Positions 41,578 to 50,020 of a stretch of DNA of 64,000 bases are shown here, in pieces. A program made the position numbers and the translations under genes. The notes under the pieces were generated by a model. It had not been told where the DNA came from. It searched no databases and was given only the letters and a program-made list of their open reading frames with translations. The DNA comes from Duganella qianjiadongensis. GTDB lineage: Bacteria > Pseudomonadota > Gammaproteobacteria > Burkholderiales > Burkholderiaceae_D. Location of the stretch: assembly GCF_009857915.1 (NCBI RefSeq), contig NZ_WWCM01000004.1, positions 124,001 through 188,000 of the forward strand, in the 5' to 3' direction. The first letter of the stretch is position 1, and every line of letters begins with the position of its first letter.

Positions 41578-42923
41578 GCGATCTGACTTTAGGCGCGCTG
41601 TACGGCATCGCCACGCTGGTGATCATGTTCTCCGGTCTGCCCATCGCCTTTGCACTGGGCGTGGTGGCCACCGGCTTCATGTACTTCTGCATGCCGCCCT
41701 CCTCGCTCGACACCATCACCCAGAACGTGTACGAGGAAATGGCTTCGATTACGCTGCTGTCCATCCCCCTGTTTATTCTGAAAGGTGCGGCCATCGGCAA
41801 ATCACCGGCGGGCAAGGACCTGTATTCGGCTATCCACACATGGATGCATAAAATCCCCGGCGGCCTCGGTATTGCCAACGTATTTGCCTGCGCCCTGTTT
41901 GCGGCCATGGCCGGCTCTTCGCCAGCCACCTGCTCGGCCATCGGCTCGGCCGGCATTCCGGAAATGCGCAAGCGCGGCTACTCGCCCGGTTTCGCCGCCG
42001 GCATCATCGCGGCGGGCGGTACGCTGGGCATACTGCTGCCCCCTTCGATCACCATGATTCTGTATGCGGTGGCGGCCGAACAGTCGCTAGGCCGTCTGTT
42101 CCTGGCCGGCATAGGCCCCGGCATACTGCTGGTCGTGCTGTTTGCCGGCTACGCCGTGTACCGCGCCCGCAAGGAGTACCAGCTGGCACTGCAGGTGTAT
42201 AACCAGGGTGGCGCCAAATCGGCCTATCTGGAAGACGAGCACTTCACGCTGGCGCAGAAAGTGGAAATGCTGCCGCGCGTGCTGCCTTTCATCATCCTGC
42301 TGATCGGCGTGATGGTGGCGCTGTATGGCGGCTTTGCCACGCCGTCGGAAACGGCGGGTCTGGGTGCGCTGCTGGCCATGCTGCTGCTGGCCGTGATCTA
42401 TGGCGTGTGGCGGCCCAGCGAGCTGTCGCCGATACTGAGCTCGTCGATCAAGGAATCGACCATGCTGCTGCTGATTATCGGCATGTCGCTGTTCTATTCC
42501 TATGTGATGAGCTATCTGCACATCAGCCAGTCTGCCGCCGCATGGGTAGTCAGCCTGCACCTGTCCAAATGGCTGCTGCTGGCCGTGATCCTGCTGATGG
42601 TGATCGTGTTCGGTTTCTTCCTGCCGCCCGTCTCCATCATCCTGATGACGGCGCCCATCATCCTGCCGCCGCTGAAAGATGCCGGTTTCGACCTGATCTG
42701 GTTCGGCATCGTCATGACGGTGGTAATGGAAATGGGCCTGATCCATCCGCCGGTCGGCCTGAACATCTTCGTCATCAAGAACATCGCACCGGACATTCCG
42801 CTCAAGGATGTGGTGTGGGGCGTATTCCCCTTCCTGCTCCTGATGCTGCTGGCGGTGGTGCTGCTGTGCTTCTTCCCCGCCATTGCTACCGGCCTGCCTG
42901 ACCTGATCATGGGAGCAAAATAA
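41574..42923 (+). CDS. dctM: TRAP transporter large membrane subunit
   Basis: From the ATG at 41574 (overlapping the dctQ stop) the product is 449 residues with about 12-13 membrane helices, the DctM ion-transporter family. Characteristic blocks: FSGLPIAFALGVVATGFMY, LLSIPLFILKGAAIGKSPAGKDLYS, AAMAGSSPATCSAIGSAGIPEMRKRGYSPGFAAGIIAAGGTLGILLPPSITMILYA and EMGLIHPPVGLNIFVI. The last two hold the PPS and HPPVGLN motifs. The frame could begin earlier at 41466 but that would fuse into dctQ. Its stop overlaps the mdcA start by one base. Confidence 0.95.
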   Translation: MSDLTLGALYGIATLVIMFSGLPIAFALGVVATGFMYFCMPPSSLDTITQNVYEEMASITLLSIPLFILKGAAIGKSPAGKDLYSAIHTWMHKIPGGLGIANVFACALFAAMAGSSPATCSAIGSAGIPEMRKRGYSPGFAAGIIAAGGTLGILLPPSITMILYAVAAEQSLGRLFLAGIGPGILLVVLFAGYAVYRARKEYQLALQVYNQGGAKSAYLEDEHFTLAQKVEMLPRVLPFIILLIGVMVALYGGFATPSETAGLGALLAMLLLAVIYGVWRPSELSPILSSSIKESTMLLLIIGMSLFYSYVMSYLHISQSAAAWVVSLHLSKWLLLAVILLMVIVFGFFLPPVSIILMTAPIILPPLKDAGFDLIWFGIVMTVVMEMGLIHPPVGLNIFVIKNIAPDIPLKDVVWGVFPFLLLMLLAVVLLCFFPAIATGLPDLIMGAK

Positions 42924-44575
42924 TGAACTGGAACACCCTACAGCAGAACCGTGCTGCACGTTTGCAGCGTGCTGCCACGCTGCTCGGCAGTGAGCTCGAG
43001 GGCAAAAGCCTGCCCGCTGCGCGCATTGCCGATCTGCTGCATGCAGTCCTCGAATGCGGCGACCGCGTCTGCCTTGAAGGGAATAACCAGAAGCAGGCCG
43101 ACTTCCTCGGCCAGGCGCTGGCCAGGCTCGACCCGGCCCGCATCAACCAGCTGCACATGCTGCAGTCGGTGCTGGCCCTGCCCGAGCACCTCGATGTGTT
43201 CGAGCGCGGCATCGCGGCGCGGCTGGACTTTTCCTTCTCCGGCCCGCAGGCGGCGCGGGTAGCGCGGCTGGCTTCGGCCGGCAAACTGAACATAGGCGCC
43301 ATCCACACCTATCTGGAACTGTTCAGCCGCTACTTTGTCGATCTGCCGCCACGGGTCTGCCTGATCGCCGCCGAAGCAGCCGACCGGCACGGCAATCTGT
43401 ACACGGGGCCGAACACGGAGGACACGCCGGCCATCGTCGAAGCCACCGCCTTCAAGCAGGGCATCGTGATCGTGCAGGTCAACCGCATCGTCGAACAGCT
43501 GCCGCGCGTCGATGTGCCGGCCGACTGGGTAGATTTTGTCGTGCAGTCGCCCCGCCCCTACTACATCGAACCGCTGTTCACGCGCGATCCGGCGCAGATT
43601 TCCGAGATACAGGTGCTGATGGCGATGATGGCCATCAAGGGCATCTATGCCGAATATGGCGTGCAGCGGCTTAACCACGGCATCGGCTTCGACACGGCCG
43701 CGATCGAGCTGCTGCTGCCCACCTACGCCGAATCGCTGGGCTTACGCGGCAAGATAGGCCAGCACTGGGCGCTCAACCCCCATCCGGCCCTGATTCCGGC
43801 CATCGAAGCGGGCTTCGTCAAATCGGTGCACTCCTTCGGTTCCGAACTGGGCATGGAAAACTACATCCATGCCCGCCCCGACGTGTTTGCCATCGGCCCC
43901 GACGGCACCATGCGCAGCAACCGCGCCATGTGTCAGGCCGCCGGCCACTATGCCTGCGATATGTTCATCGGCTCCACCCTGCAGATCGACTTGCAGGGCA
44001 ACTCCTCCACCGCTACGGCAGGACGGATTTCCGGTTTCGGCGGCGCCTCCAACATGGGCGCCGATGCGCGTGGCCGGCGCCACGCCAGCCCGGCATGGCT
44101 GAAGGCCGGAGCACAGGCGCGCGCAGGCCGCAATACCATCCCGCGCGGCCAGAAGCTGGTGGTGCAGATGGTAGAAACCTTCCGCGAACACATGCAGCCG
44201 GCCTTTGTGGAAAAACTCGACGCGTGGACGCTGATGGAGCAGGCTGACATGGCCATCCCGCCCGTGATGATTTACGGCGACGACGTCACCCATATCCTGA
44301 CCGAAGAAGGCATCGCCAATCTGCTGCTGTGCCGCAGCGACGAGGAGCGCGAGCAGGCCATACGGGGCGTGGCCGGCTACACCCCGGTGGGACTGGCACG
44401 CGATGCGCGCATGGTGGAAAATCTGCGCGATCGCGGTATCATCCAGCGCGCCGAAGATCTCGGCATCGACAAACGCATGGCCACGCGCGACCTGCTGGCT
44501 GCGCGCAATATGAAAGACCTGGTGCGGGCGTCGGGCGGGCTGTATCAGCCGCCCAAACGCTTCCGCAACTGGTAA
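42923..44575 (+). CDS. mdcA: Malonate decarboxylase alpha subunit (acetyl-S-ACP:malonate ACP transferase)
   Basis: MdcA (550 residues) exchanges the acetyl group on the acyl carrier subunit MdcC for malonyl, which releases acetate. The protein matches across its length: NTLQQNRAARLQRA, FSFSGPQAARVARLASAGKLNIGAIHTYLELFSRYFVDLPPRVCLIAAEAADRHGNLYTGPNTEDTPAIVEATAFKQG, FGGASNMGADARGRRHASPAW and PPKRFRNW at the end. The ATG overlaps the dctM stop by one base. mdcC follows after 10 bases. The transferase fold resembles CoA-transferase I, with no sign of decay. Confidence 0.97.
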   Translation: MNWNTLQQNRAARLQRAATLLGSELEGKSLPAARIADLLHAVLECGDRVCLEGNNQKQADFLGQALARLDPARINQLHMLQSVLALPEHLDVFERGIAARLDFSFSGPQAARVARLASAGKLNIGAIHTYLELFSRYFVDLPPRVCLIAAEAADRHGNLYTGPNTEDTPAIVEATAFKQGIVIVQVNRIVEQLPRVDVPADWVDFVVQSPRPYYIEPLFTRDPAQISEIQVLMAMMAIKGIYAEYGVQRLNHGIGFDTAAIELLLPTYAESLGLRGKIGQHWALNPHPALIPAIEAGFVKSVHSFGSELGMENYIHARPDVFAIGPDGTMRSNRAMCQAAGHYACDMFIGSTLQIDLQGNSSTATAGRISGFGGASNMGADARGRRHASPAWLKAGAQARAGRNTIPRGQKLVVQMVETFREHMQPAFVEKLDAWTLMEQADMAIPPVMIYGDDVTHILTEEGIANLLLCRSDEEREQAIRGVAGYTPVGLARDARMVENLRDRGIIQRAEDLGIDKRMATRDLLAARNMKDLVRASGGLYQPPKRFRNW

Positions 44576-44585
44576 GGAGCACGGC

Positions 44586-44900
44586 ATGGAAACTCTGAAT
44601 TATCGTTTTGAACACGGCAGTCGTGCGCTGACGGCGCAGCCGCAGGTGGTGGGCGTGGTCGGTTCCGGCAATCTGGAAGTGCTGATCGAGGCGGCCGATC
44701 TGGGCGGCGCCTGCAGCATCGAAATCCAGACTGCAGCAGTGGGCTTCGGCGCCATCTGGCAGGCCGTCATGCACGACTTCCAGCAGCGCTGGCAGCTGGC
44801 CGATGCGCGCATCTCCATCAACGACATGGGCGCCACGCCTGCCGTGGTCAGTCTGCGCATGGATCAGGCAGTGCAGACCATGCTGGGAGACGCAGCATGA
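44586..44900 (+). CDS. mdcC: Malonate decarboxylase acyl carrier (delta) subunit
   Basis: MdcC (104 residues) carries the thiol arm 2'-(5''-phosphoribosyl)-3'-dephospho-CoA on a serine near the N-terminus, in VGVVGSGNLEVLIE (Ser at about residue 28). It shuttles malonyl and acetyl groups between MdcA and MdcD/E. The sequence is small and soluble with the typical IEIQTAAVGFGAIWQAVMHDF block. It lies 10 bases after mdcA and overlaps mdcD by ATGA. AAGGAG upstream of its ATG gives a good ribosome site. Confidence 0.95.
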   Translation: METLNYRFEHGSRALTAQPQVVGVVGSGNLEVLIEAADLGGACSIEIQTAAVGFGAIWQAVMHDFQQRWQLADARISINDMGATPAVVSLRMDQAVQTMLGDAA

Positions 44901-45799
44901 GCCGCCCGGTCAGCTATCAGGAAGCGACGGCGCGCGAACGGCTGCAACAGCTGTTCGATGCCGGCAGCTTCGAGGAATTCCTGCCGCCGTCGGCACGCGT
45001 CATCAGCCCCCATCTGGGCCAGCTCAATGCGCCGGTTGCCTTTGACGATGGCGTGGCCGTGGGGCGTGCAAGCCTGAACGGCCAGACCGTCTACACGGCA
45101 GCACAGGAAGGCGGCTTTATGGGCGGCGCCGTGGGCGAAGTCCATGGCGCCAAGCTGGTGGGCCTGCTGCGCCGCGCCGTGCAGGATCAGGCCAGCGCCG
45201 TGGTACTGCTGGTGGAATCGGGCGGCGTGCGCCTGCATGAAGCTAATGCCGGACTGATCGCCGTGTCCGAAGTCATGCGCGCCCTGCTCGATGCGCGCGC
45301 TGCCGGCGTGCCGGTGATCGTGCTGGTAGGCGGCGCCAATGGCGCATTCGGTGGCATGGGCATCGTGGCGCGCTGCGCCAATGTCGTCATCATGTCGGAA
45401 GAAGGCCGGCTGGCCATGTCCGGTCCGGAAGTGATCGAAACGGCCAGCGGCGTGGAAGAATTCGATGCGCGCGACCGCGCACTGGTGTGGCGTAGCACGG
45501 GCGGCAAGCATCGCTACCTGATGGGCGATTGCCACAGCATCGTGGCCGATGATATTGCCGCCTTCCGTGCAGCGGCAGCACAGGCGATTGCTGCGCTGGC
45601 GGGCCAGAACGCAGCACTGAGCCTGAGCGCGCTGGAAGCCGAACAGCAGATGCTGGAACAGCGCATAGTCCAGTTCGGCCAGTTGCGCGATCCGGTCGAG
45701 ATCTGGAGCGCCATGCAGATAGCCGATGCCGCCAACATCCCCATGCTGGACGTGGAGAGTTTCATTGCAACGGCCAGCAAGCGCCGGATGGGAGCCTGA
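44897..45799 (+). CDS. mdcD: Malonate decarboxylase beta subunit
   Basis: MdcD (300 residues) belongs to the carboxyltransferase (crotonase-like) fold and, with MdcE, decarboxylates malonyl-S-MdcC to acetyl-S-MdcC. Blocks: RERLQQLFDAGSFEEFLPPSARVISPHLGQ, VGRASLNGQTVYTAAQEGGFMGGAVGEVHGAKL, VLLVESGGVRLHEANAGL and GGANGAFGGMGIVARCANVVIMSEEGRLAMSGPEVIE. The last is the acyl-binding GG loop. It is co-translated with mdcC (ATGA) and precedes mdcE by one base. Confidence 0.96.
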   Translation: MSRPVSYQEATARERLQQLFDAGSFEEFLPPSARVISPHLGQLNAPVAFDDGVAVGRASLNGQTVYTAAQEGGFMGGAVGEVHGAKLVGLLRRAVQDQASAVVLLVESGGVRLHEANAGLIAVSEVMRALLDARAAGVPVIVLVGGANGAFGGMGIVARCANVVIMSEEGRLAMSGPEVIETASGVEEFDARDRALVWRSTGGKHRYLMGDCHSIVADDIAAFRAAAAQAIAALAGQNAALSLSALEAEQQMLEQRIVQFGQLRDPVEIWSAMQIADAANIPMLDVESFIATASKRRMGA

Positions 45800-45800
45800 G

Positions 45801-46529
45801 ATGCACGCCAAAACTGACTGGAAAAGTATCGCCGCCGGCCTGTTCCCGGACGGCCATAGCATTAGCGAACAGGACTGCTTCCTGAGCGGCTATGGCCAGT
45901 TCGAAGGCCAGCAGATCGGCGTGATCGGCACCACCGAACACACCCCGATCGGCGTGGAAATCGCACTGGCGCAGGCGCAAGCCATCCTGCGCATCGTGCG
46001 CGAGCATCCGCGCATGCCCATCCTGATGCTGATCGATACGCAGGGCCAGCGGCTGCGCCACCGCGACGAAATGCTGGGCATTAACAGCTATATGGCCCAT
46101 CTGGGCAAGTGCGTCGATCTGGCACGCCGTCAGGGCCACCGCATCATCGGGCTGGTGTACGATCAGGCCCTGTCGGGCGGCTTCATTACCAGTGGTCTGA
46201 TGGCCGATGCCTGCTATGCCCTGCCCGACGCCACCATCCGCGTGATGGGCCTGCCCGCCATGGCACGGATTACCAAGGTGCCGGAAGAACGGCTGACGGA
46301 ACTGGCGCAGAGCAATCCCGTGTTCGCGCCGGGTCCGGAAAACTACCAGCGCATGGGCGGGCTGTACGCCATCTGGCAAGGCAATCTGGCGTCCCATCTG
46401 CGTGCCGCACTGGCCCAGCCGCTGGCAGGCGACATCCGCAGCGGACTTGGTCTGGAACGGGGGGGGCGGCGCTACACCCAGCCCGTCATCGACGCCGTGC
46501 TGCACGGTGGTGCTGTGCAGATCCGCTAA
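45801..46529 (+). CDS. mdcE: Malonate decarboxylase gamma subunit
   Basis: The frame is open earlier inside mdcD, but the ATG at 45801 follows the mdcD stop after one base and gives a 242-residue MdcE. It carries WKSIAAGLFPDGHSISEQDCFLSGYGQFEGQQIGVIGTTEHTPIGVEIALAQAQAIL, PILMLIDTQGQRLRHRDEMLGINSYMAHLGKC and VYDQALSGGFITSGLMADACYALPDATIRVMGLPAMARITKVP. It pairs with MdcD as the second half of the decarboxylase active site. mdcG starts 7 bases downstream. Confidence 0.95.
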   Translation: MHAKTDWKSIAAGLFPDGHSISEQDCFLSGYGQFEGQQIGVIGTTEHTPIGVEIALAQAQAILRIVREHPRMPILMLIDTQGQRLRHRDEMLGINSYMAHLGKCVDLARRQGHRIIGLVYDQALSGGFITSGLMADACYALPDATIRVMGLPAMARITKVPEERLTELAQSNPVFAPGPENYQRMGGLYAIWQGNLASHLRAALAQPLAGDIRSGLGLERGGRRYTQPVIDAVLHGGAVQIR

Positions 46530-46536
46530 GCAGACT

Positions 46537-47211
46537 ATGCCTGCCGCCAGCGCACTCCGCACCGCCAGGCACCAGCTGGTCTGGCTCGACGCCAGCGGCT
46601 GGCAGGCCGCCCTTGCGGGCGCCAGCCCCGAGCACCGCGACGCTCTGCTGCTGTGGCAGCAGCGTCAGGCGCCGCTGGTGGTGCGCCGCCACGAGCCCGA
46701 TGCGCGGCCTAGCCAGATCTGCCTTGGCCTGCCCATGCCGCCAGACGCCATTAGCGGCCACAAACTGCGCATCGCCCTGAAAGCGGAGCGACGCCATATC
46801 GCCCATATCAAGCCTGCCCTGCCGTTGCATCTGACGCTGGGCATCGTCACGCCATGGCAGGACAGTCTGGCCGAATTTGCCCACGCAGCCCAGCCGTTTG
46901 GCCTGCAGGTCTATGGCTCGATGGCCATGCAGGTGCTCACCGGCCTGCCCTATCTCAGTGACAGTTCGGACATCGATCTGCTATTTCATCCGCGCAGCGC
47001 AAGGCAACTGGAACAGTATCTGACGCTGCTGACCGCTTACGCTGGCTGTCTGCCGCTCGATGGCGAAATCATTTTCCCCGGCGATCAGGCCGTGGCATGG
47101 AAAGAATGGCGGCAGGCACAAACCAGTCAGGCCAAGGTACTGGTCAAGACTGGCGCAGGTGTGCGCCTGAGCGACACGGCCAGCCTGCTGGCCACACTGG
47201 AGCAGCACTGA
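46537..47211 (+). CDS. mdcG: Phosphoribosyl-dephospho-CoA transferase for MdcC
   Basis: MdcG (224 residues) transfers the prosthetic group from the MdcB product to apo-MdcC, using a nucleotidyltransferase active site: GS at 127-128 and Asp145/Asp147 in YGS...SDSSDIDLLF. The frame is open earlier, but the ATG at 46537 lies 7 bases after mdcE and gives the normal start, with RHQLVWLDASGW near the N-terminus. Its stop overlaps the mdcB ATG by one base. The sequence is shorter and less conserved than the catalytic subunits, as is usual for MdcG. Confidence 0.9.
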   Translation: MPAASALRTARHQLVWLDASGWQAALAGASPEHRDALLLWQQRQAPLVVRRHEPDARPSQICLGLPMPPDAISGHKLRIALKAERRHIAHIKPALPLHLTLGIVTPWQDSLAEFAHAAQPFGLQVYGSMAMQVLTGLPYLSDSSDIDLLFHPRSARQLEQYLTLLTAYAGCLPLDGEIIFPGDQAVAWKEWRQAQTSQAKVLVKTGAGVRLSDTASLLATLEQH

Positions 47212-48179
47212 TGGCCCACCTCTACACAGCATCTATCGCCACTAATGTGCCAGCCAGAAGCAAAGCAGCTGCGCGCTGCCTTGCCGATGCACAGGCTACG
47301 GCCAGCGCCTGTGCAGCCCTGCTGGCACGGACCGAAGCGCGTGCCTATGCGGCCCGCGTGGCGCGGCTGGCCGTACGCAGCCTGTATCAGGAACTCTGCC
47401 TATACCCTAAGCCGGGGCTGGTGTCGCTGGTCGATAACGGCAGCCATGACGACATGGATGCGCGGACCTTTGTGCGCAGCCTGTTCTCGCTGCGTCACTA
47501 CTTCCGCCAGATCTGTCTGGCCGGCTGGGACAACGCAGCGTTTTCTCACCTGCGCCAGCTCGGCATCGAAGCGGAAGCGGCCATGCTGCGCGCCACGCGC
47601 GGCATCAACACCCATCGCGGCGCGATTTTCAGCCTCGGGCTGCTGTGCGCCAGTGCCGGCCGCGCCCGCGCGCAAGGCATGGCCAGTTCGCCAGCCAGCC
47701 TGCGCGCCGTGCTGCTGATCCGCTGGGGCAGCGAACTGGCGGGCCATGCCGCCGTCAAACCGGCCCAGCAGCACAGCAGCAATGGCTTGCGCGTGGCTGC
47801 ACGCTACGCCGTCAGCGGCGCCCGCGAAGAAGGTGCGCTCGGCCTGCCCTCGGTGTTTGAAGTAGGCGTACCGGCCCTGCTGGCGGCAACGGCGCGCGGC
47901 GCCAGCCCGCGCTGCGCCCGCATCGACACGCTGTATGCGCTGATGGCCCATGTCAGCGACAGCAATGTCTACCACCGCGCCGGTCCCGCAGGAGCGCAGT
48001 TTGTACGCCAGCAGGCGCAGCGCTTTCTTGCACTGGGCGGCACAGCCCATCAGCGCTGGCACACGCTGGCACTGCAGGATCACCAGAACTTTGTCGGCCT
48101 GCGGCTGTCGCCGGGCGGTGCCGCCGACCTGCTCGCCGCCAGCTGTCTGGTGCAGGCACTGGCCGGACCTGCAGCATGA
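47211..48179 (+). CDS. mdcB: Triphosphoribosyl-dephospho-CoA synthase
   Basis: MdcB (322 residues) builds 2'-(5''-triphosphoribosyl)-3'-dephospho-CoA from ATP and dephospho-CoA, the precursor of the MdcC prosthetic group. The ATG at 47211 overlaps the mdcG stop by one base. Family blocks: ELCLYPKPGLVSLVDNGSHDDMDARTFVRSLFSLRHYF, ATRGINTHRGAIFSLGLLC (the NTHRGAIF motif), SNGLRVAARYAVSGAREEGALGLPSVFEVGVPAL and SDSNVYHRAG. These identify the CitG/MdcB family. It overlaps mdcH by ATGA. Confidence 0.94.
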   Translation: MAHLYTASIATNVPARSKAAARCLADAQATASACAALLARTEARAYAARVARLAVRSLYQELCLYPKPGLVSLVDNGSHDDMDARTFVRSLFSLRHYFRQICLAGWDNAAFSHLRQLGIEAEAAMLRATRGINTHRGAIFSLGLLCASAGRARAQGMASSPASLRAVLLIRWGSELAGHAAVKPAQQHSSNGLRVAARYAVSGAREEGALGLPSVFEVGVPALLAATARGASPRCARIDTLYALMAHVSDSNVYHRAGPAGAQFVRQQAQRFLALGGTAHQRWHTLALQDHQNFVGLRLSPGGAADLLAASCLVQALAGPAA

Positions 48180-49081
48180 ACGACAACGGCCGTCTGCTAC
48201 TGCTCTGTCCGGGCCAGGGCGGCCAGCATGCCGACATGTTCGATCTGGCCCGCAGCGATGCACAGGCAGCCGCGCTGCTGGCCAGCCTGCCCCTGCCTGC
48301 CATGGATCAGATCTACGCCAACCGCCATGCCCAGCCGCTGATTGTGGCCGCGACACTGGCCATGTGGACGGCGCTGCGCCCACGCGCACCAGCGCCAGCG
48401 ATGGTGGCAGGCTATTCGATAGGCGAACTGTCCGCCTATGGCGTGGCAGGCGCCTACAGCGCAGCCACCAGCGTGCAGCTGGCGAGCGCGCGGGCGCAAT
48501 TGATGGATGAAGCGGCCCAGACCGAACCGGACCAGACGCTGCTGGCCGTATCCGGCATCGCGCTGACGCGGGTACTGCCTTTGCTGCAGGCATCCGACTA
48601 CGAACTCGCCATTGAAACAGGGGAAGATAGCTGCATTGCCGGCGGCCCCGGCAGCCAGCGCGCGGCGCTGGAACAGGCGCTAACGCAGCAGGGCGGGCGC
48701 TGTACCCATCTGCCGGTAGCCGTAGCCTCGCATACACGCTATATGCAGGCTGCCGTCGCGCCGTTTGCCGCCTTGCTGGCGCAAACGCCTTTCCAGTTCC
48801 CGCAAGCGCCTGTACTAGCGGGCATCAGCGCGGTGCCCGTGCAGCAGCAGGCCATGGCTGTAGACCAGCTAGCGCGCCAGCTAGCGAGTACTATCCACTG
48901 GTCGGCCTGCATGGACGCCGCCGCCGAAGCAGGCATCAGCTATGCGCTGGAACTGGGGCCGGGTGCTGCCCTGTCGCGCATGCTGCAGCAGCGCCATCCG
49001 CACATCAGCACCCGTTCGGTGGCCGACTTCCGCAGCCTCGATGGCATACTGCGCTGGCTGGAGCGCTGCAGCGAAGCCTGA
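48176..49081 (+). CDS. mdcH: Malonate decarboxylase malonyl-CoA acyltransferase
   Basis: MdcH (301 residues) activates the enzyme by transferring malonyl from malonyl-CoA to MdcC. It has the FabD-type acyltransferase fold: LLLLCPGQGGQHADMFD at the start, the nucleophile Ser81 in GYSIGELSAYG, and the catalytic His in VAVASHTRYM (about 185). It is the last gene of the operon and its ATG overlaps the mdcB stop. A hairpin follows at 49124-49152. No mdcF-type permease is present, since the TRAP genes replace it. Confidence 0.95.
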   Translation: MNDNGRLLLLCPGQGGQHADMFDLARSDAQAAALLASLPLPAMDQIYANRHAQPLIVAATLAMWTALRPRAPAPAMVAGYSIGELSAYGVAGAYSAATSVQLASARAQLMDEAAQTEPDQTLLAVSGIALTRVLPLLQASDYELAIETGEDSCIAGGPGSQRAALEQALTQQGGRCTHLPVAVASHTRYMQAAVAPFAALLAQTPFQFPQAPVLAGISAVPVQQQAMAVDQLARQLASTIHWSACMDAAAEAGISYALELGPGAALSRMLQQRHPHISTRSVADFRSLDGILRWLERCSEA

Positions 49082-49123
49082 ACACGCGCTCCGCCAGAAC
49101 CCGTTCGGCAGCGCCCAAACGAC

Positions 49124-49152
49124 AAGGGATACAACACCATGTTGCATCCCTT
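49124..49152. terminator. Hairpin between mdcH and the phasin gene
   Basis: AAGGGATACAAC pairs with GTTGCATCCCTT around ACCAT, with one A-C mismatch. Neither strand has a clear T-run after it, so it is a weak or factor-dependent terminator shared by the two convergent genes. Confidence 0.4.
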
Positions 49153-49186
49153 GCAGTGCCAAGGCCGCTGGCCTCAGGTCAGCGCC

Positions 49187-49834
49187 CTAGCTGTCTTTGC
49201 GGGCGCCAGCCGGTTTCGCCCCGGCCGTGCTCTGAGTGGTGCTGCTGCCAGTGGGCGACTGTGCCGTCTGGCCACCCTGCATATTGCCTTCGCGAATATC
49301 GCCGCTATGCTGACCGGCACTCTGCATGGTCGACGTGCCGCGCATTTCGCTGCCACGCGACTGGCGCATGCCATCGTTATAGCTGGTAAATGGATCACTG
49401 AATTTTTCCAGCGCATCCTGGTGGTTGCGCATGGTTTTTTCGGTTTCCTCCGAAGTGACGCGCGCCACTTCGTCGGCCAGTGCCTTGGCCGTGCGGCTGG
49501 TTTCCTGCACATGTTCCTCGGCCACTTTGGACAGGTCCACCTGGGTGTCGGCGGCGATACGGGACAGGTGCTGCTGATAGGCACGGACTTTTTCAGCCGT
49601 CGGCTGAGCATGTGCAGCCACAGCGGCAAACGCTTCCGTTGGACGATGCGACGTAATCATATGCTGGCCAGCCTTGGTACCTTCTTCCAGCATAGTCTGG
49701 GCCAGCTGGATATTCAGATCGCTGTATTGCTGCATAGTACGGAACAGCGACTTCGACATATCGTTAAAGAACGACAGTTGCGCTTCCATGTGATTTTTTG
49801 CGGCGGGGGTGACAGATTGAGAATATGGATACAT
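49187..49834 (-). CDS. Phasin-family protein
   Basis: A 215-residue protein with phasin_2-type helices: QLSFFNDMSKSLFRTMQQYSDLNIQLAQTMLEEGTKAGQHM at about 19-60, then AQPTAEKVRAYQQHLSRIAADTQVDLSKVAEEHVQETSRTAKALADEVARVTSEETEKTMRNHQDALEKF. Phasins coat polyhydroxybutyrate granules. Unlike typical PhaP, residues after about 155 form a Gly/Ser/Thr/Gln-rich tail without predictable structure. The start at 49834 is the first ATG (MYPYSQSV), although MEAQLSF at residue 16 is possible. An FNR-like box and a palindrome lie upstream. No other PHB genes are present in the window. Confidence 0.88.
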   Translation of the reverse strand: MYPYSQSVTPAAKNHMEAQLSFFNDMSKSLFRTMQQYSDLNIQLAQTMLEEGTKAGQHMITSHRPTEAFAAVAAHAQPTAEKVRAYQQHLSRIAADTQVDLSKVAEEHVQETSRTAKALADEVARVTSEETEKTMRNHQDALEKFSDPFTSYNDGMRQSRGSEMRGTSTMQSAGQHSGDIREGNMQGGQTAQSPTGSSTTQSTAGAKPAGARKDS

Positions 49835-49872
49835 AGATAAGCCTCGATAAAAGATGTGTAACTGTGAATGAT

Positions 49873-49886
49873 TTGAACCGGTTCAA
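49873..49886. promoter_or_regulatory. Perfect palindrome upstream of the phasin gene
   Basis: TTGAACCGGTTCAA is a perfect 14-base palindrome centred 45 bases upstream of the phasin ATG. It would lie just downstream of the transcription start if the FNR-like box at 49939-49952 is in the usual position, so it may be an operator. The regulator is not identified. Confidence 0.5.
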
Positions 49887-49938
49887 CGCCGCTTAGGCAG
49901 CGCGAATGACAAGGCTACGTGACACAGGAGTGGTACCT

Positions 49939-49952
49939 CTGATATAGATCAA
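49939..49952. promoter_or_regulatory. FNR/Anr-like box upstream of the phasin gene
   Basis: CTGATATAGATCAA matches the FNR consensus TTGAT-N4-ATCAA at 9 of 10 specified positions. Its centre is about 111 bases upstream of the phasin ATG; a class II (-41.5) site would set the start near 49904. Phasin and PHB genes are regulated by oxygen in several betaproteobacteria, which makes it plausible. Confidence 0.5.
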
Positions 49953-50020
49953 AGGTGCACACCTAGAATCGAGGGAACTTTTTAAATCGGAATTTTCTGA
50001 TACGAGTAGCGGGATTCTGC

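Noticed and set aside
47400..48737. A 445-codon minus-strand frame across mdcB and mdcH
   Set aside because: It is antisense to two well-supported operon genes and has no recognisable domain.
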